Assembly (NCBI RefSeq): GCF_014653785.1
Contig: NZ_BNAS01000005.1
Location: forward strand, 1-64,000
Length of the DNA: 64,000 nt
Origin: Promicromonospora soli
Lineage (GTDB): Bacteria > Actinomycetota > Actinomycetes > Actinomycetales > Cellulomonadaceae
Reading direction: 5' to 3'
In this document: positions 54,582 through 63,594 of the stretch, in pieces
Layout: each line of letters begins with the position of its first letter
How positions within the stretch are numbered: position 1 is the stretch's first letter
Position numbers and translations under genes: made by a program
The notes under the pieces: model-generated
Database searches by the model: none
What the model was told of the DNA's origin: nothing
Seen by the model: the letters and a program-made list of their open reading frames with translations, nothing else

Positions 54582-55603
54582 CGCTCTCAGACGCACCCAC
54601 CCTGGATGACGTGGCCCAGGCGGCCGGGGTATCCCGGTCGACCGCGTCGCGCGCCATCAACGGTGGTCTGCGCGTCTCCCCCGAGGCGCAGGCGGCGGTG
54701 GACGACGCCGTCGCCCGCCTCGGGTACGCCCCGAACCGCGCCGCCCGGTCGCTGGTGACCCGGCGGACCGACTCGATAGCCCTCGTGGTGCCCGAGCCGA
54801 ACCAGCGCATCCTGACCGACCCGTTCCTCAGCGGCACCCTCGCGGGCGTCAGCGAGGGGCTGTCCGGGACGGACCTCCAGCTCGTGCTGCTGCTCGCCCG
54901 GCCGGGCGAGCAGCGCGGACGCGTGGGGCGCTACCTGCGCAGCGGCCACGTGGACGGCGTCATCGTGGCCTCGCACCACCGCGGCGACCAGCTCGAGACG
55001 GAGCTCGGGTGGGCGCTGCTGCCCGCCGTCTTCGTGGGGCGCCTGTTCGAGCCGGTCCCTGAGGCCTCCCGCGGCCTGCGCTACGTGGACGTCGACAACG
55101 TCACGGGCGGACGCATCGCCACCCAGCGGATGATCGACCGGGGGCGCCGGCGCATCGGCACCATCACCGGTCCCCTCGACATGCCCGTCGGCGTGGACCG
55201 GATGATGGGCTGGCGGGATGCGCTGCGCGACGCAGGTCTGCCGTACGACGCGATAGTCGAGGGTGACTTCACCTCCGCCGGCGGTGTCGTCGCGGCCGCC
55301 CGGCTCCTGGACGAGCACCCGGACCTGGACGGCATCTTCGCCGCCTCGGACCTGATGGCCGAGGCCACCCTGCGCGTGCTCGCCGAACGCGGCCGGTCCG
55401 TGCCGGGCGACGTCTCGGTGGTCGGGTTCGACGACCTCGGCATCGCCGAGACCACCACACCCCGGCTGACCACCGTGCACAACCCCGTGGTGCAGATGGT
55501 CGGCGCGGCGACGAGCATGCTCGTGGACCTCGTCGCCGGCCGCCCGGTACGCGAAGAACGCCGGATCTTCGCCCCCCGCCTGGTCGAGGGCGACTCCGCC
55601 TGA
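54578..55603 (+). CDS. cebR: LacI-family repressor (CebR-like)
   Basis: 341 aa from GTG 54578. The HTH and hinge read TLDDVAQAAGVSRSTASRAI (about 8-27) and LGYAPNRAARSLVTRRT; a periplasmic-binding-protein-like effector domain follows (VVGFDDLGIAETTTPRLTTV). It is the last gene of the operon, overlapping the GH1 stop. The operators at 49420-49458 match the CebR consensus, so it likely represses the operon until cellobiose binds. Called CebR-like by context and operator. Confidence 0.88.
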   Translation: MTLSDAPTLDDVAQAAGVSRSTASRAINGGLRVSPEAQAAVDDAVARLGYAPNRAARSLVTRRTDSIALVVPEPNQRILTDPFLSGTLAGVSEGLSGTDLQLVLLLARPGEQRGRVGRYLRSGHVDGVIVASHHRGDQLETELGWALLPAVFVGRLFEPVPEASRGLRYVDVDNVTGGRIATQRMIDRGRRRIGTITGPLDMPVGVDRMMGWRDALRDAGLPYDAIVEGDFTSAGGVVAAARLLDEHPDLDGIFAASDLMAEATLRVLAERGRSVPGDVSVVGFDDLGIAETTTPRLTTVHNPVVQMVGAATSMLVDLVAGRPVREERRIFAPRLVEGDSA

Positions 55604-55618
55604 CCTAACCCTGCCGGG

Positions 55619-58600
55619 CTACGCGGTGCGGAGGTGGCCGTAGCGGTGCATCGTGCGGCTCACCGCCTGCTCGCGGAGCATCGTGAGCAGCTCGCGGCGC
55701 CCGCTCGCCAGCACCGGGCCGTCGAGCACGGTCACCGAGCCGAGGCGGCTCGCCGCGGCGTCGCGCAGGCCCGGGGCCTCGCCCACCACCCGGATCCGGC
55801 CGGTCACCTTGCCGTCGGCGAGGGCGTCGGCGAACGCCTCGTCCGTCGTCTCCTGCCCGACGACGGTCGCGGCCACTCCCGCACGCGCGGCGGCCGCCAG
55901 CACCCGCTGTACCTCGACGTCCTGCGCGCCGGCGCCGACGCGCACTGTGATGCCCGGTACGGGCCGGTAGCGGAACACGTTCGACTCGACGCCGAGCGCC
56001 GACGGGTCGTGCTCCTGCGAGAACTCGGTGACCCACGCGCGGTCGTCGTCGGCCCGGGCCCAGGCGAGCCAGCCCGCCGGGTCCGCGGTGCGCGACGGCA
56101 CGTCGGGCGCGTCCTCCCACCGGCCGAGCTGCGCCACGTAGTTGGGCCCGCCGGCCTTCGCACCGGAGCCCACCACCGAGGCCTTCCAGCCGCCGAACGG
56201 CTGCCGCTGCACGATCGCGCCGGTGATGTGCCGGTTCACGTACGCGTTGCCGACCTCGACCCGGTCGAGCCAGTGCTCCACCTCGGCGTCGTCCAGGGAG
56301 TGGATGCCGCCGGTGAGGCCGAACGAGACGGCGTTCTGCAGCTCCAGCGCCTCCTCCAGCGTGCGCGCCGTCATGATGCCCAGCACCGGGCCGAAGCACT
56401 CGGTGAGGTGGAAGAACGAGCCGGGGCGGACGCCGTCGCGCACGCCCGGGGTCCACAGGCGGCCGCGGCCCAGGCCCGCCTCGCGCGCCGCCGCGTCGAG
56501 GCGGTGCGGCCGCACGAGCCAGGTCTCGCCCGGCTCCAGCGTGGTCAGTGCCCGCAGCAGCTTGCCCTGCGCCGGCTCGGTGAGCGGGCCCATCACGGTT
56601 GCCAGATCGGTGGCGGGCCCGACGGCGAGCGACGACACGGCGTCGACCAGCTGCCGGCGGAACCGCTCCCCCGTCGCGGTGCGCGGGTCGCCCACCGAGC
56701 CCACGAGGATGACGAGCGACGCCGCCGAGCACTTCTGCCCCGCATGCCCGAACGCGGAGCGCACCACGTCCGCGACGGCCAGGTCGAGGTCCGCCGACGG
56801 CGTCACGACTATCGCGTTCTTGCCGGACGTCTCCGCGAGCACCGGCAGCTCGGGCCGCCAGGACGCGAACATCTCGGCGGTCTCGATGGCGCCCGTCAGG
56901 ATCACGCGGGACACGCCGTCGTGCGTCACGAGCCGGCGGCCGAGGTCGCCGTCGGGCACGCGGACGAACTGGGCGACGTCGCGCGCGAGCGCCGAGTCCA
57001 GACCGATCTCCGGCGCCACCTCGTCGAGCGCCGCGTGCACGGCCTCGACGGCGATCTCGAGGCAGCGCGGGGTGGGCGGTGCGGGCTTCGCGATCACCGC
57101 GGAACCGGACGCCAGGCCCGCGAGCACGCCGCCCACGGGGATCGCGACGGGGAAGTTCCACGGCGGGGTGACCAGGGTGACGCCGTCGGGCGTGAAGCGG
57201 GCGCCCGTCCAGGCCTCCGACGTCGGGTCGAGCGCCTCGGCGGCCTGCGCGTAGTAGGCGGCGAAGTCCACGGCCTCGCTGACCTCGGGGTCCGCCTCGG
57301 CGACGGTCTTTCCGGCCTCGTGCACCATCGCGGCGACGAGGTCGGTGCGTGCGGCCTCGAGGTGCTTGGCCGCCGCGCGCAGCACGCGGCCGCGGTCGGT
57401 CGGGTCCACCTTGGCCCACGCGGTGCCCGCGCGGCGGGCGAGCGCGACGACGTCGTCCACCTGGGCCGACGTCGACAGCGGCTCCGCGAGCGCCGGGACG
57501 TACCCGGACCGCTTGCTCGTGACCTGCTTCGCCCAGTCGCGGTGGGCGGCGACGGCGGGGTCGGTGTCGGCGGCGTTGCGGAACGGTCCGGTCACCGGCT
57601 GGGGCGCGGGGCGCGGAAGGCGGCGCGGGGTGACGTCGTCGGGCGAGTAGTGAACGCCACTGGTGACGGACGCGCGGAACGCGGCCTCCTGCCGGTCCAT
57701 GGGCGAGCCGCCACCGCTGGTCGAGCTTGTCGAGACCGCGGTTTCGACAGGCTCAACCCCCGAAGGGGCGAACGCCGCGTGCAGGAAGTTCTGCTCCGCC
57801 GCGTTCTCCTCCAGGCGACGCACGAGGTAGGAGATCGCGACGTCGAAGTCCTCGTCGCGCACCACCGGCGTGTAGAGCACCACCCGGCCGTGGTCCTTGG
57901 CGACCTCGTCCCGGACGGCGGCGGCCTCCGTCGGTGCCATGCCCTGGAGCATCTCGATGTCGAGCGCCTCGGAGACACCGCGCGCCCGGCCGAGCAGGAT
58001 CGCGAGCGCCACGTGGAACAGGTTGTGCGACGCCGCGCCGATGCGGACCGCCTGCGCGCGCTCGGGGCGCAGCGCGTGGTCGAGCATGCGCACGTAGTTG
58101 GCGTCGACGTCGGCCTTGGACGTGTACGGCGCCTGGGGCCAGTCGTGCAGGGTGGCCTCGACGTGCTCCATCGCGAGGTTCGCGCCCTTCACGATGCGCA
58201 CCTTGATGCGTGCGCCGCCGTCGGCGACCCGCAACGCGCCGAACTCGGTGAGGCCGTCCAGGGCGCCCAGCGCGTCCGGCAGGTAGGCCTGCAGGACGAT
58301 GCCGGCCTCGAGGTCGCGGAACTCCTCGCGGCTCAGGATCTCGGTGAACACCGCGGTCGTCAGGGCGAGGTCGCGGTACTCCTCCATGTCGAGGTTGACG
58401 AAGACACGATGGTCGCGCGCGGCGCGGTACAGCGGCAGCAGGCGCTCGACGACGCGGTCGCGGGAGCCCTCGAGGTCCCACGTGACCAGCTGCGCGGCCA
58501 CGCTGGAGACCTTGATCGACACGTAGTCGACATCCGCGCGCTCCACCAGCGCGATCGTGCGGGCCAGGCGGCCGGCGGCCTCCTCCTCGCCGAGGACCGC

Positions 58601-59254
58601 CTCGCCGAGGAGGTTCACGTTGAGGGTGTAACCCTCGGCCCGGGTGCGGGCGAGGTGGGCCGTGAGCCCGGCGCCGGCGTCGGCCACGAGGTGACCCACG
58701 AGCTGACGGAGGCGGGCGCGGGCGGCCGGGACCACGATGCCCGGGAACACCGGGGCAGCCAGGGCGCCGGCGCGGAACAGGGCGCGGTCAACCGGGCTGA
58801 GGAAGGTGGCGCTGCCGGCCCTCTTGCCGAGGCGGGCCAGGGCCTTGGCGGCGACCTGGGTGTCCTGCGGGCGGGCGACATCGTCGACGAACCCGACTGC
58901 GAGCTCCAGGCCTGCCGGGTCGGACACGAGGGCGCCCAGGGCGGCAGATGCGCGGGCGACAGCCTTGTCGGTCCTGGAGCCGGTGGTCGCGGCTTGGCGG
59001 CTCTCGCCGTCGCCGGCCGTGCCGATGGCGGTGCCGATCCAGGTCCGGGCGAGGGCTACGGCGTCCTCGACCAGGGTGTCGGCGGCTGGCTGTGCGGGCG
59101 GCTCGGTCGGAGCTGGCCCCGGGGTCCCCGCGGAGTTCCGCAGCGAAGCAAGGACTTCGTGGGGTGGGGGCGGAACAGCGCTGTCCAGTGCGCCTGCGCC
59201 CCCGGTCGGGACATCGGCGGAGGCGGCGCTCCCGCGCCGGGCAGAGGTCTTCAT
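55619..59254 (-). CDS. putA: Bifunctional proline dehydrogenase / P5C dehydrogenase
   Basis: 1211 aa from ATG 59254 (GTG 59269 alternative). The FAD proline dehydrogenase domain (about 110-480) shows DYVSIKVSSV, VNLDMEEYRDL and RIVKGANLAMEHVE. The aldehyde dehydrogenase domain (about 555-1060) has WNFPVAIPVGG, AETSGKNAIVV with general-base Glu, and FGHAGQKCSAASLV with the catalytic Cys. It oxidises proline to glutamate. Two dispersed repeats lie in frame at tolerant sites: 59119-59173 in the N-terminal tail and 57720-57757 in the interdomain linker. There is no DNA-binding domain, so the divergent PAS-AraC gene is the likely regulator. Confidence 0.94.
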   Translation of the reverse strand: MKTSARRGSAASADVPTGGAGALDSAVPPPPHEVLASLRNSAGTPGPAPTEPPAQPAADTLVEDAVALARTWIGTAIGTAGDGESRQAATTGSRTDKAVARASAALGALVSDPAGLELAVGFVDDVARPQDTQVAAKALARLGKRAGSATFLSPVDRALFRAGALAAPVFPGIVVPAARARLRQLVGHLVADAGAGLTAHLARTRAEGYTLNVNLLGEAVLGEEEAAGRLARTIALVERADVDYVSIKVSSVAAQLVTWDLEGSRDRVVERLLPLYRAARDHRVFVNLDMEEYRDLALTTAVFTEILSREEFRDLEAGIVLQAYLPDALGALDGLTEFGALRVADGGARIKVRIVKGANLAMEHVEATLHDWPQAPYTSKADVDANYVRMLDHALRPERAQAVRIGAASHNLFHVALAILLGRARGVSEALDIEMLQGMAPTEAAAVRDEVAKDHGRVVLYTPVVRDEDFDVAISYLVRRLEENAAEQNFLHAAFAPSGVEPVETAVSTSSTSGGGSPMDRQEAAFRASVTSGVHYSPDDVTPRRLPRPAPQPVTGPFRNAADTDPAVAAHRDWAKQVTSKRSGYVPALAEPLSTSAQVDDVVALARRAGTAWAKVDPTDRGRVLRAAAKHLEAARTDLVAAMVHEAGKTVAEADPEVSEAVDFAAYYAQAAEALDPTSEAWTGARFTPDGVTLVTPPWNFPVAIPVGGVLAGLASGSAVIAKPAPPTPRCLEIAVEAVHAALDEVAPEIGLDSALARDVAQFVRVPDGDLGRRLVTHDGVSRVILTGAIETAEMFASWRPELPVLAETSGKNAIVVTPSADLDLAVADVVRSAFGHAGQKCSAASLVILVGSVGDPRTATGERFRRQLVDAVSSLAVGPATDLATVMGPLTEPAQGKLLRALTTLEPGETWLVRPHRLDAAAREAGLGRGRLWTPGVRDGVRPGSFFHLTECFGPVLGIMTARTLEEALELQNAVSFGLTGGIHSLDDAEVEHWLDRVEVGNAYVNRHITGAIVQRQPFGGWKASVVGSGAKAGGPNYVAQLGRWEDAPDVPSRTADPAGWLAWARADDDRAWVTEFSQEHDPSALGVESNVFRYRPVPGITVRVGAGAQDVEVQRVLAAAARAGVAATVVGQETTDEAFADALADGKVTGRIRVVGEAPGLRDAAASRLGSVTVLDGPVLASGRRELLTMLREQAVSRTMHRYGHLRTA
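57720..57757. repeat. Paired inverted mini-repeat in the putA interdomain linker
   Basis: Two mini-repeat cores in inverted orientation (tcgagcttgtcgagac and gtttcgacaggctcaa) with a 3-nt centre, translated as VEPVETAVSTSST near residue 505. Confidence 0.75.
59119..59173. repeat. Dispersed ~50-bp coding repeat, copy in putA
   Basis: The same element as 36811-36864, read here on the opposite strand and in another frame (ASLRNSAGTPGPA, residues about 33-45 of PutA). Confidence 0.85.
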
Positions 59255-59373
59255 GACACCAGGGTGCACCCGGTGCCGGTTGCATGTATTGGCAGGATCA
59301 CTCGGTATCCGCGCCGGTTTCGGCCAAGAGGTGGCGCTGCTGGGCGCCGTGCTCCGCGTAGCATCGGGACCTG

Positions 59374-60138
59374 ATGAGCAACCCGCCGAACGGCGCCGCT
59401 CGGCCTGAGGCGAAGGCCTTGCTGGCCGCCCTGCACCCCGCCATGGTCGCCCTCATGGACGAGCTGTCCGGAGTCATGTTCTGTGCCAAGGACGCCGACG
59501 GCCGGTACGTGCTCGTGAACCAGGTCTTCGTTGGGCGCACGCGGGAGCGGTCGCGGCGCGACGTGATCGGCAGACGGGCTTCCGACCTGTTCGTCCCGGA
59601 GCTGGCCGAACGCTACGAGAGCCAGGACGCCCGGGTCCGCGCAACGGAGAAGCCGCTGCGGGGCGAGCTCGAGCTGATCCGGCACGTCGGCGGGGCGCCC
59701 GGCTGGTTCCTGACCTCGAAGTTCCCCCTGCATGACGAGGCCGGCGCCTACGTGGGGCTCGTCTCCGTGTCACAGGACCTGCGGTCCGGCGACGCCGACG
59801 ACGCGACGATCCAGGCCATGGCCCGCCTGCGCGCCGACATCGAGGACCGGCTGGAACGCGGAGAGGTGCCGTCCGTGGCCGACCTGGCTGCCCTCGCCGG
59901 CTGCAGCCCCGCGTCCCTGGACCGACGGGTGCGCCGGGTCTTCGGGCTCTCCCCGCGGCAGCTCGTGCTGCGGCTGCGGGTCGACCGGGCAGCACACCTC
60001 CTCACGTCGAGCACGGTGCCGCTCGCGGATGTCGCCACCGCCGCGGGCTTCTACGACCAGCCGTCGTTCACGCGCACGTTCGCGCGGCTGACCGGCGAGA
60101 CGCCGTCGTCGTTCCGGAGCCGCTCGAGGCGCGCGTGA
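59374..60138 (+). CDS. PAS-domain AraC-family transcriptional regulator
   Basis: 254 aa. A PAS domain (about 28-140) with FCAKDADGRYVLVNQVF and KFPLHDEAGAYVGLVSVSQD precedes an AraC-type double HTH (about 150-250: LAALAGCSPASLDRRVRRVFG, then ATAAGFYDQPSFTRTFARLTG). PAS could sense redox or a small ligand. Divergent from putA across about 120 bp, so it most likely activates proline catabolism; this is inference. TAGCAT lies 9 nt before the ATG, implying a very short or absent leader. Confidence 0.88.
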   Translation: MSNPPNGAARPEAKALLAALHPAMVALMDELSGVMFCAKDADGRYVLVNQVFVGRTRERSRRDVIGRRASDLFVPELAERYESQDARVRATEKPLRGELELIRHVGGAPGWFLTSKFPLHDEAGAYVGLVSVSQDLRSGDADDATIQAMARLRADIEDRLERGEVPSVADLAALAGCSPASLDRRVRRVFGLSPRQLVLRLRVDRAAHLLTSSTVPLADVATAAGFYDQPSFTRTFARLTGETPSSFRSRSRRA

Positions 60139-60383
60139 ACGCGTTCCCCCTGGTCCCCCGCTCCAGCCCGCGCCGTGTTCTGGCCGACCTGCTCCCGGGT
60201 GCCCGGAAGCTCACGGAGCGCTGACTTTCCCGCCGCCCCAGCCGGCGGCCGCTTCGCGGGGATCGCAAGATGAGCACCCAGCCCCGTCGAAGCGATACGG
60301 TGAGACCGAGGCGCAAACCCCGCGCCGCGCAACCCGCGCCCCGCTCCCAAGGCGGTAGGCGCCGTTCTCCACGGAGGACCCAC

Positions 60384-61691
60384 GTGACGACGACAACGAC
60401 GTCCACTCCCGCATCACCGCCCAGCTTCGCACCGTCCGGATCTCCGGCCGTGGGCTCTGCGCTCGCAACTGCGCACGCGCAGCTCGCCACGGCGGCGGAG
60501 ATCCTCGGCTATGACGAAGGCCTCCATCGCATGCTGGCGACCCCCCGCCGTGAGATCCACGTCGCGGTGCCGCTCCGCCGCGACTCGGGCGAGACCGTCC
60601 TGTTCCACGGTTTCCGTGTGCAGCACAACGTGAGCCTCGGCCCGGGCAAGGGCGGCCTGCGTTACCACCCCTCCGTCGATGTCGACGAGGTGCGGGCGCT
60701 GGCCATGTGGATGACCTGGAAGTGTGCGGTGGTCCACCTGCCGTACGGCGGCGCCAAGGGCGGCGTCGCCATCGATCCGCGCGGCTACTCCCTGGCCGAG
60801 CTGGAGCGCGTGACCCGGCGGTACACGTCGGAGATCATGCCGATGATCGGCCCGGACACCGACATCATGGCGCCTGACATGGGCACCGATGCCCAGACGA
60901 TGGCCTGGGTCATGGACACCTACTCGGTCAACCGCGGGTACACGATCCCCGCGGTCGTGACCGGCAAACCGCTGGCGATCGGTGGTTCGCTGGGCCGCGG
61001 CACGGCGACGTCGGCCGGCATCGTGCACGTCACGAAGGCCGCGCTCGCCGAGTCGGGCGTGCCCCTGGACGAGGTGTCCGTCGCCATCCAGGGCTTCGGC
61101 AAGGTCGGCTCGCACGCGGCGGAGATCTTCGCGGCGCGTGGCGCACGCGTAGCCGCCGTCAGCGACCAGTACGGCGGCATCCGGGCCGACGACGGCCTCG
61201 ACGTGCCCCGCCTCCTGGAGCACGTGCGGCGCACCGGCTCGGTCGTGGACTTCCCCGACGCGGACTCGGTGTCCAACACGGAGCTGCTCGCGCTCGACGT
61301 CGACGTGCTCGTTCCGGCCGCGATCGAGGGTGTACTCGACGAGACCACTGCAGGCGACGTCAAGGCCCGCTGGGTGGTCGAGGGCGCCAACGGCCCGACG
61401 ACCGCGGCCGGCGACGCCCTGCTCGCGAAGAACGATGTGACCGTGGTCCCGGACGTTCTCGCGAACGCCGGCGGCGTGGTCGTCTCCTACTTCGAATGGG
61501 TCCAGGCGAACCAGACGTACTGGTGGACCGAGCAGGAGATCGCGGACAAGCTGGAGCACCGCATGACCACCGCCTACGCGGAGGTGTCGGCCCTGGCGAA
61601 GCGGGAGGGCCTGTCGCTGCGCGACGCCGCCCTCGTCATCGGGGTCAAGCGGGTCGCAGAGGCGCACCAGATCCGGGGCCTCTACCCCTGA
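60384..61691 (+). CDS. Glu/Leu/Phe/Val dehydrogenase family protein, likely glutamate dehydrogenase
   Basis: 435 aa from GTG 60384, with CGGAGG at 60372-60377. GPGKGGLRYHPSVDVDEVRALAMWMTWK carries the substrate Lys; LPYGGAKGGVAIDP holds the catalytic Lys; the Rossmann motif is VAIQGFGKVGSHAAEIF. The C-terminal Asn-Pro-Thr region is VEGANGPTT. It deaminates glutamate, or a branched or aromatic amino acid, to the 2-oxo acid. Beside putA, glutamate to 2-oxoglutarate is most plausible and would complete proline catabolism. A perfect 52-bp palindrome follows the stop. Confidence 0.9.
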   Translation: MTTTTTSTPASPPSFAPSGSPAVGSALATAHAQLATAAEILGYDEGLHRMLATPRREIHVAVPLRRDSGETVLFHGFRVQHNVSLGPGKGGLRYHPSVDVDEVRALAMWMTWKCAVVHLPYGGAKGGVAIDPRGYSLAELERVTRRYTSEIMPMIGPDTDIMAPDMGTDAQTMAWVMDTYSVNRGYTIPAVVTGKPLAIGGSLGRGTATSAGIVHVTKAALAESGVPLDEVSVAIQGFGKVGSHAAEIFAARGARVAAVSDQYGGIRADDGLDVPRLLEHVRRTGSVVDFPDADSVSNTELLALDVDVLVPAAIEGVLDETTAGDVKARWVVEGANGPTTAAGDALLAKNDVTVVPDVLANAGGVVVSYFEWVQANQTYWWTEQEIADKLEHRMTTAYAEVSALAKREGLSLRDAALVIGVKRVAEAHQIRGLYP

Positions 61692-61723
61692 CGCGCCGCT
61701 GAGACTCTGGCGAGTCCGCTTCC

Positions 61724-61775
61724 AGAACGACCTGGGGTACCGATTCGACGTCGAATCGGTACCCCAGGTCGTTCT
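61724..61775. repeat. Perfect 52-bp palindrome (26-bp arms, no loop)
   Basis: 61724-61749 is the exact reverse complement of 61750-61775, centred at gattcgacgtcgaatc. It lies between the dehydrogenase gene and the co-directional methyltransferase gene. It can act as terminator or cruciform; there is no T-tract. Confidence 0.93.
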
Positions 61776-61805
61776 CGGCAGTCCGAGCTTCCGACCGGGC
61801 ACCTT

Positions 61806-61811
61806 TAGGCT
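61806..61811 (+). promoter_or_regulatory. -10 box of a leaderless PrmC-like gene
   Basis: TAGGCT, 6 nt before GTG 61818. Confidence 0.5.
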
Positions 61812-61817
61812 CTGTGG

Positions 61818-62729
61818 GTGGACGAACTTGTCGCGCGCCTGCGCGCCGCCGGCTGCGTCTTCGCCGAGGACGAGGCGCGGATCCTGACCGAGGCCGCCGG
61901 CGGCGACGCGGCGCGCCTCGAAGAGCTGGCCGCTGCGCGCGTCGGCGGGTTGCCGCTGGAGCACCTCGTGGGCTGGGCCGAGCTCGACGGCCGCCGCTGG
62001 CTCGTGGCGCCCGGAGTCTTCGTACCGCGGCAACGGTCGGAGCTGCTGGTCCGGGAGGCGGCCGCGCGTGCGGTGCCGGGCTCGCCCGACGGGGCGGGCG
62101 TCGAGGCGGACGGGGACGGCGGCGCCGTACTCCTCGTCGACCTGTGCTGCGGGTGCGGCGCGCTCGGCGGCGCGGTCGCGGCTCGCCTCCTCGCCGCGGG
62201 GCACGACGTCGAGGTGCACGCTGCCGACGTCGACCCGGCAGCCGTGACCTGCGCGCACGAGAACCTCAAGGCGCTGGCCGACGACTCCCCCGACGCTGCT
62301 GGCGCACGAGGTGTGCTCGCTCTGCCGCCACGCTCCACGGGTACCCCGAGGCCCGGCCGGCTCACCGCACACACCTACACCGGTGACCTCGCGGACCCGC
62401 TCCCGGCCGAGGTCTGGGGGCGCGTCGACGTCCTCGTCGCGAACGCGCCGTACGTCCCGACCGCGGCGATCAGCATGATGCCGCCCGAGGCCCGCGAGCA
62501 CGAGCCGCACGTCGCCTTGGACGGCGGGGGCGACGGGCTCGCGATCCTGCGCCGCGTGATCGACCTGGCCCCGAAGCTCCTGCGCCCGGGCGGGCACCTG
62601 CTCGTCGAGACGGGCGAGGGTCAGGTGAGCGCCGCCGTAGGGCACATGACGACCGCCGGGCTGACCACGACTGTCCTGTCCGACGAAGACCTGGGCGCCA
62701 CGGCCCTGGCCGCCACCCTCCCGACGTAG
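61818..62729 (+). CDS. PrmC/HemK-like N5-glutamine methyltransferase
   Basis: 303 aa from GTG 61818. A short helical N-terminus with LEHLVGWAELDGRRWLVAPGVFVPRQRSELLV is followed by a Rossmann methyltransferase: SAM loop VDLCCGCGALGGAVA (about 110-124), then AADVDPAAV. The catalytic NPPY motif reads NAPYVPT, with Ala for the first Pro. PrmC methylates the GGQ glutamine of release factors; this shorter actinobacterial paralogue group is often labelled putative protein N5-glutamine methyltransferase, and its target is uncertain. Convergent with hemQ. Confidence 0.84.
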   Translation: MDELVARLRAAGCVFAEDEARILTEAAGGDAARLEELAAARVGGLPLEHLVGWAELDGRRWLVAPGVFVPRQRSELLVREAAARAVPGSPDGAGVEADGDGGAVLLVDLCCGCGALGGAVAARLLAAGHDVEVHAADVDPAAVTCAHENLKALADDSPDAAGARGVLALPPRSTGTPRPGRLTAHTYTGDLADPLPAEVWGRVDVLVANAPYVPTAAISMMPPEAREHEPHVALDGGGDGLAILRRVIDLAPKLLRPGGHLLVETGEGQVSAAVGHMTTAGLTTTVLSDEDLGATALAATLPT

Positions 62730-62734
62730 CCGGC

Positions 62735-62801
62735 TTTGTTGTGGGCGCGATCGTTGCTGCTTCCCGCCCGTTTTAGGCGCAACGGTCACGCCCACAACAA
62801 A
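62735..62801. repeat. Dispersed palindromic element, copy 2 (likely bidirectional terminator)
   Basis: Arms 62735-62756 and 62780-62801 (22 bp, two mismatches) around a 23-nt loop. Relative to copy 1 (11895-11955) the whole element including the loop is inverted. It lies between the convergent PrmC-like gene and hemQ. Confidence 0.87.
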
Positions 62802-62805
62802 GGGG

Positions 62806-63594
62806 TTAGCTCAGGGGCTGGCGGGAGGCCCAGTCCGCAAGGGTCGTGCGCGGGCCCGTGAAGAACGGGACCTCCTCGCGCACGTGCCGCCGGGCCTCGG
62901 TCGCCCGTAGGTCGCGCATCAGGTCGACGATGCGGTGCAGCTCGTCGGCCTCGAACGCCAGGATCCACTCGTAGTCGCCGAGCGCGAACGCCGACACGGT
63001 GTTGGCCCGCACGTCCTTGTAGCCGGCGGCCGCCATACCGTGGTCGCGCAGCAGGGTGCGGCGCTCCTCGTCGGGCAGCAGGTACCAGTCGTAGGACCGG
63101 ACGAACGGGTAGACGCACAGGTAGTCGCGCGGTGCCTCGCCCGCGAGGAACGCGGGCACGTGCCCGCGGTTGAACTCGGCGGGGCGGTGCAGCGCGGCGA
63201 CCGACCACACGGGCTCCAGGGAGCGGCCCAGCTCGGACGCACGCAGCCGCTGGTAGGCGCCCTGCACGGCCTCGATCGAGGGGCCGTGGGTCCAGAGCAT
63301 CAGGTCGGCGTCGGAGCGCAGCCCGCCCACGTCGTACCAGCCCCGGGTCACGAGGTCCCCGGTGGTCGCGGCGGGGTCGGCGCCTCCGCCGACGGCAGCC
63401 TCGGCGTCGGCCACGACGGCCTTGCGCTCGCCCTCGTCCGCCGGGAGCGTCTCGGTCACGGAGAAGACCGAGAACATCGTGTACCGGATGCCCTCGTTGA
63501 TGGCGGCCGTGTCGATCTCCTGGCCGGTGTCCGCGTGCACGTGGCCGTGGGGCGCGCTGCCGGGAGCGGCGGTGCCTGGAACTTCAGTGCTCAT
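62806..63594 (-). CDS. hemQ: Coproheme decarboxylase (chlorite dismutase family)
   Basis: 262 aa from ATG 63594. [24 protein letters not shown] (the catalytic Tyr region), [25 protein letters not shown] and [19 protein letters not shown] are the actinobacterial HemQ signature. It decarboxylates coproheme to protoheme with peroxide, the last step of the coproporphyrin-dependent pathway. Its ATG overlaps the stop of the upstream ferrochelatase gene by 4 bp. Confidence 0.94.
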   Translation of the reverse strand: MSTEVPGTAAPGSAPHGHVHADTGQEIDTAAINEGIRYTMFSVFSVTETLPADEGERKAVVADAEAAVGGGADPAATTGDLVTRGWYDVGGLRSDADLMLWTHGPSIEAVQGAYQRLRASELGRSLEPVWSVAALHRPAEFNRGHVPAFLAGEAPRDYLCVYPFVRSYDWYLLPDEERRTLLRDHGMAAAGYKDVRANTVSAFALGDYEWILAFEADELHRIVDLMRDLRATEARRHVREEVPFFTGPRTTLADWASRQPLS

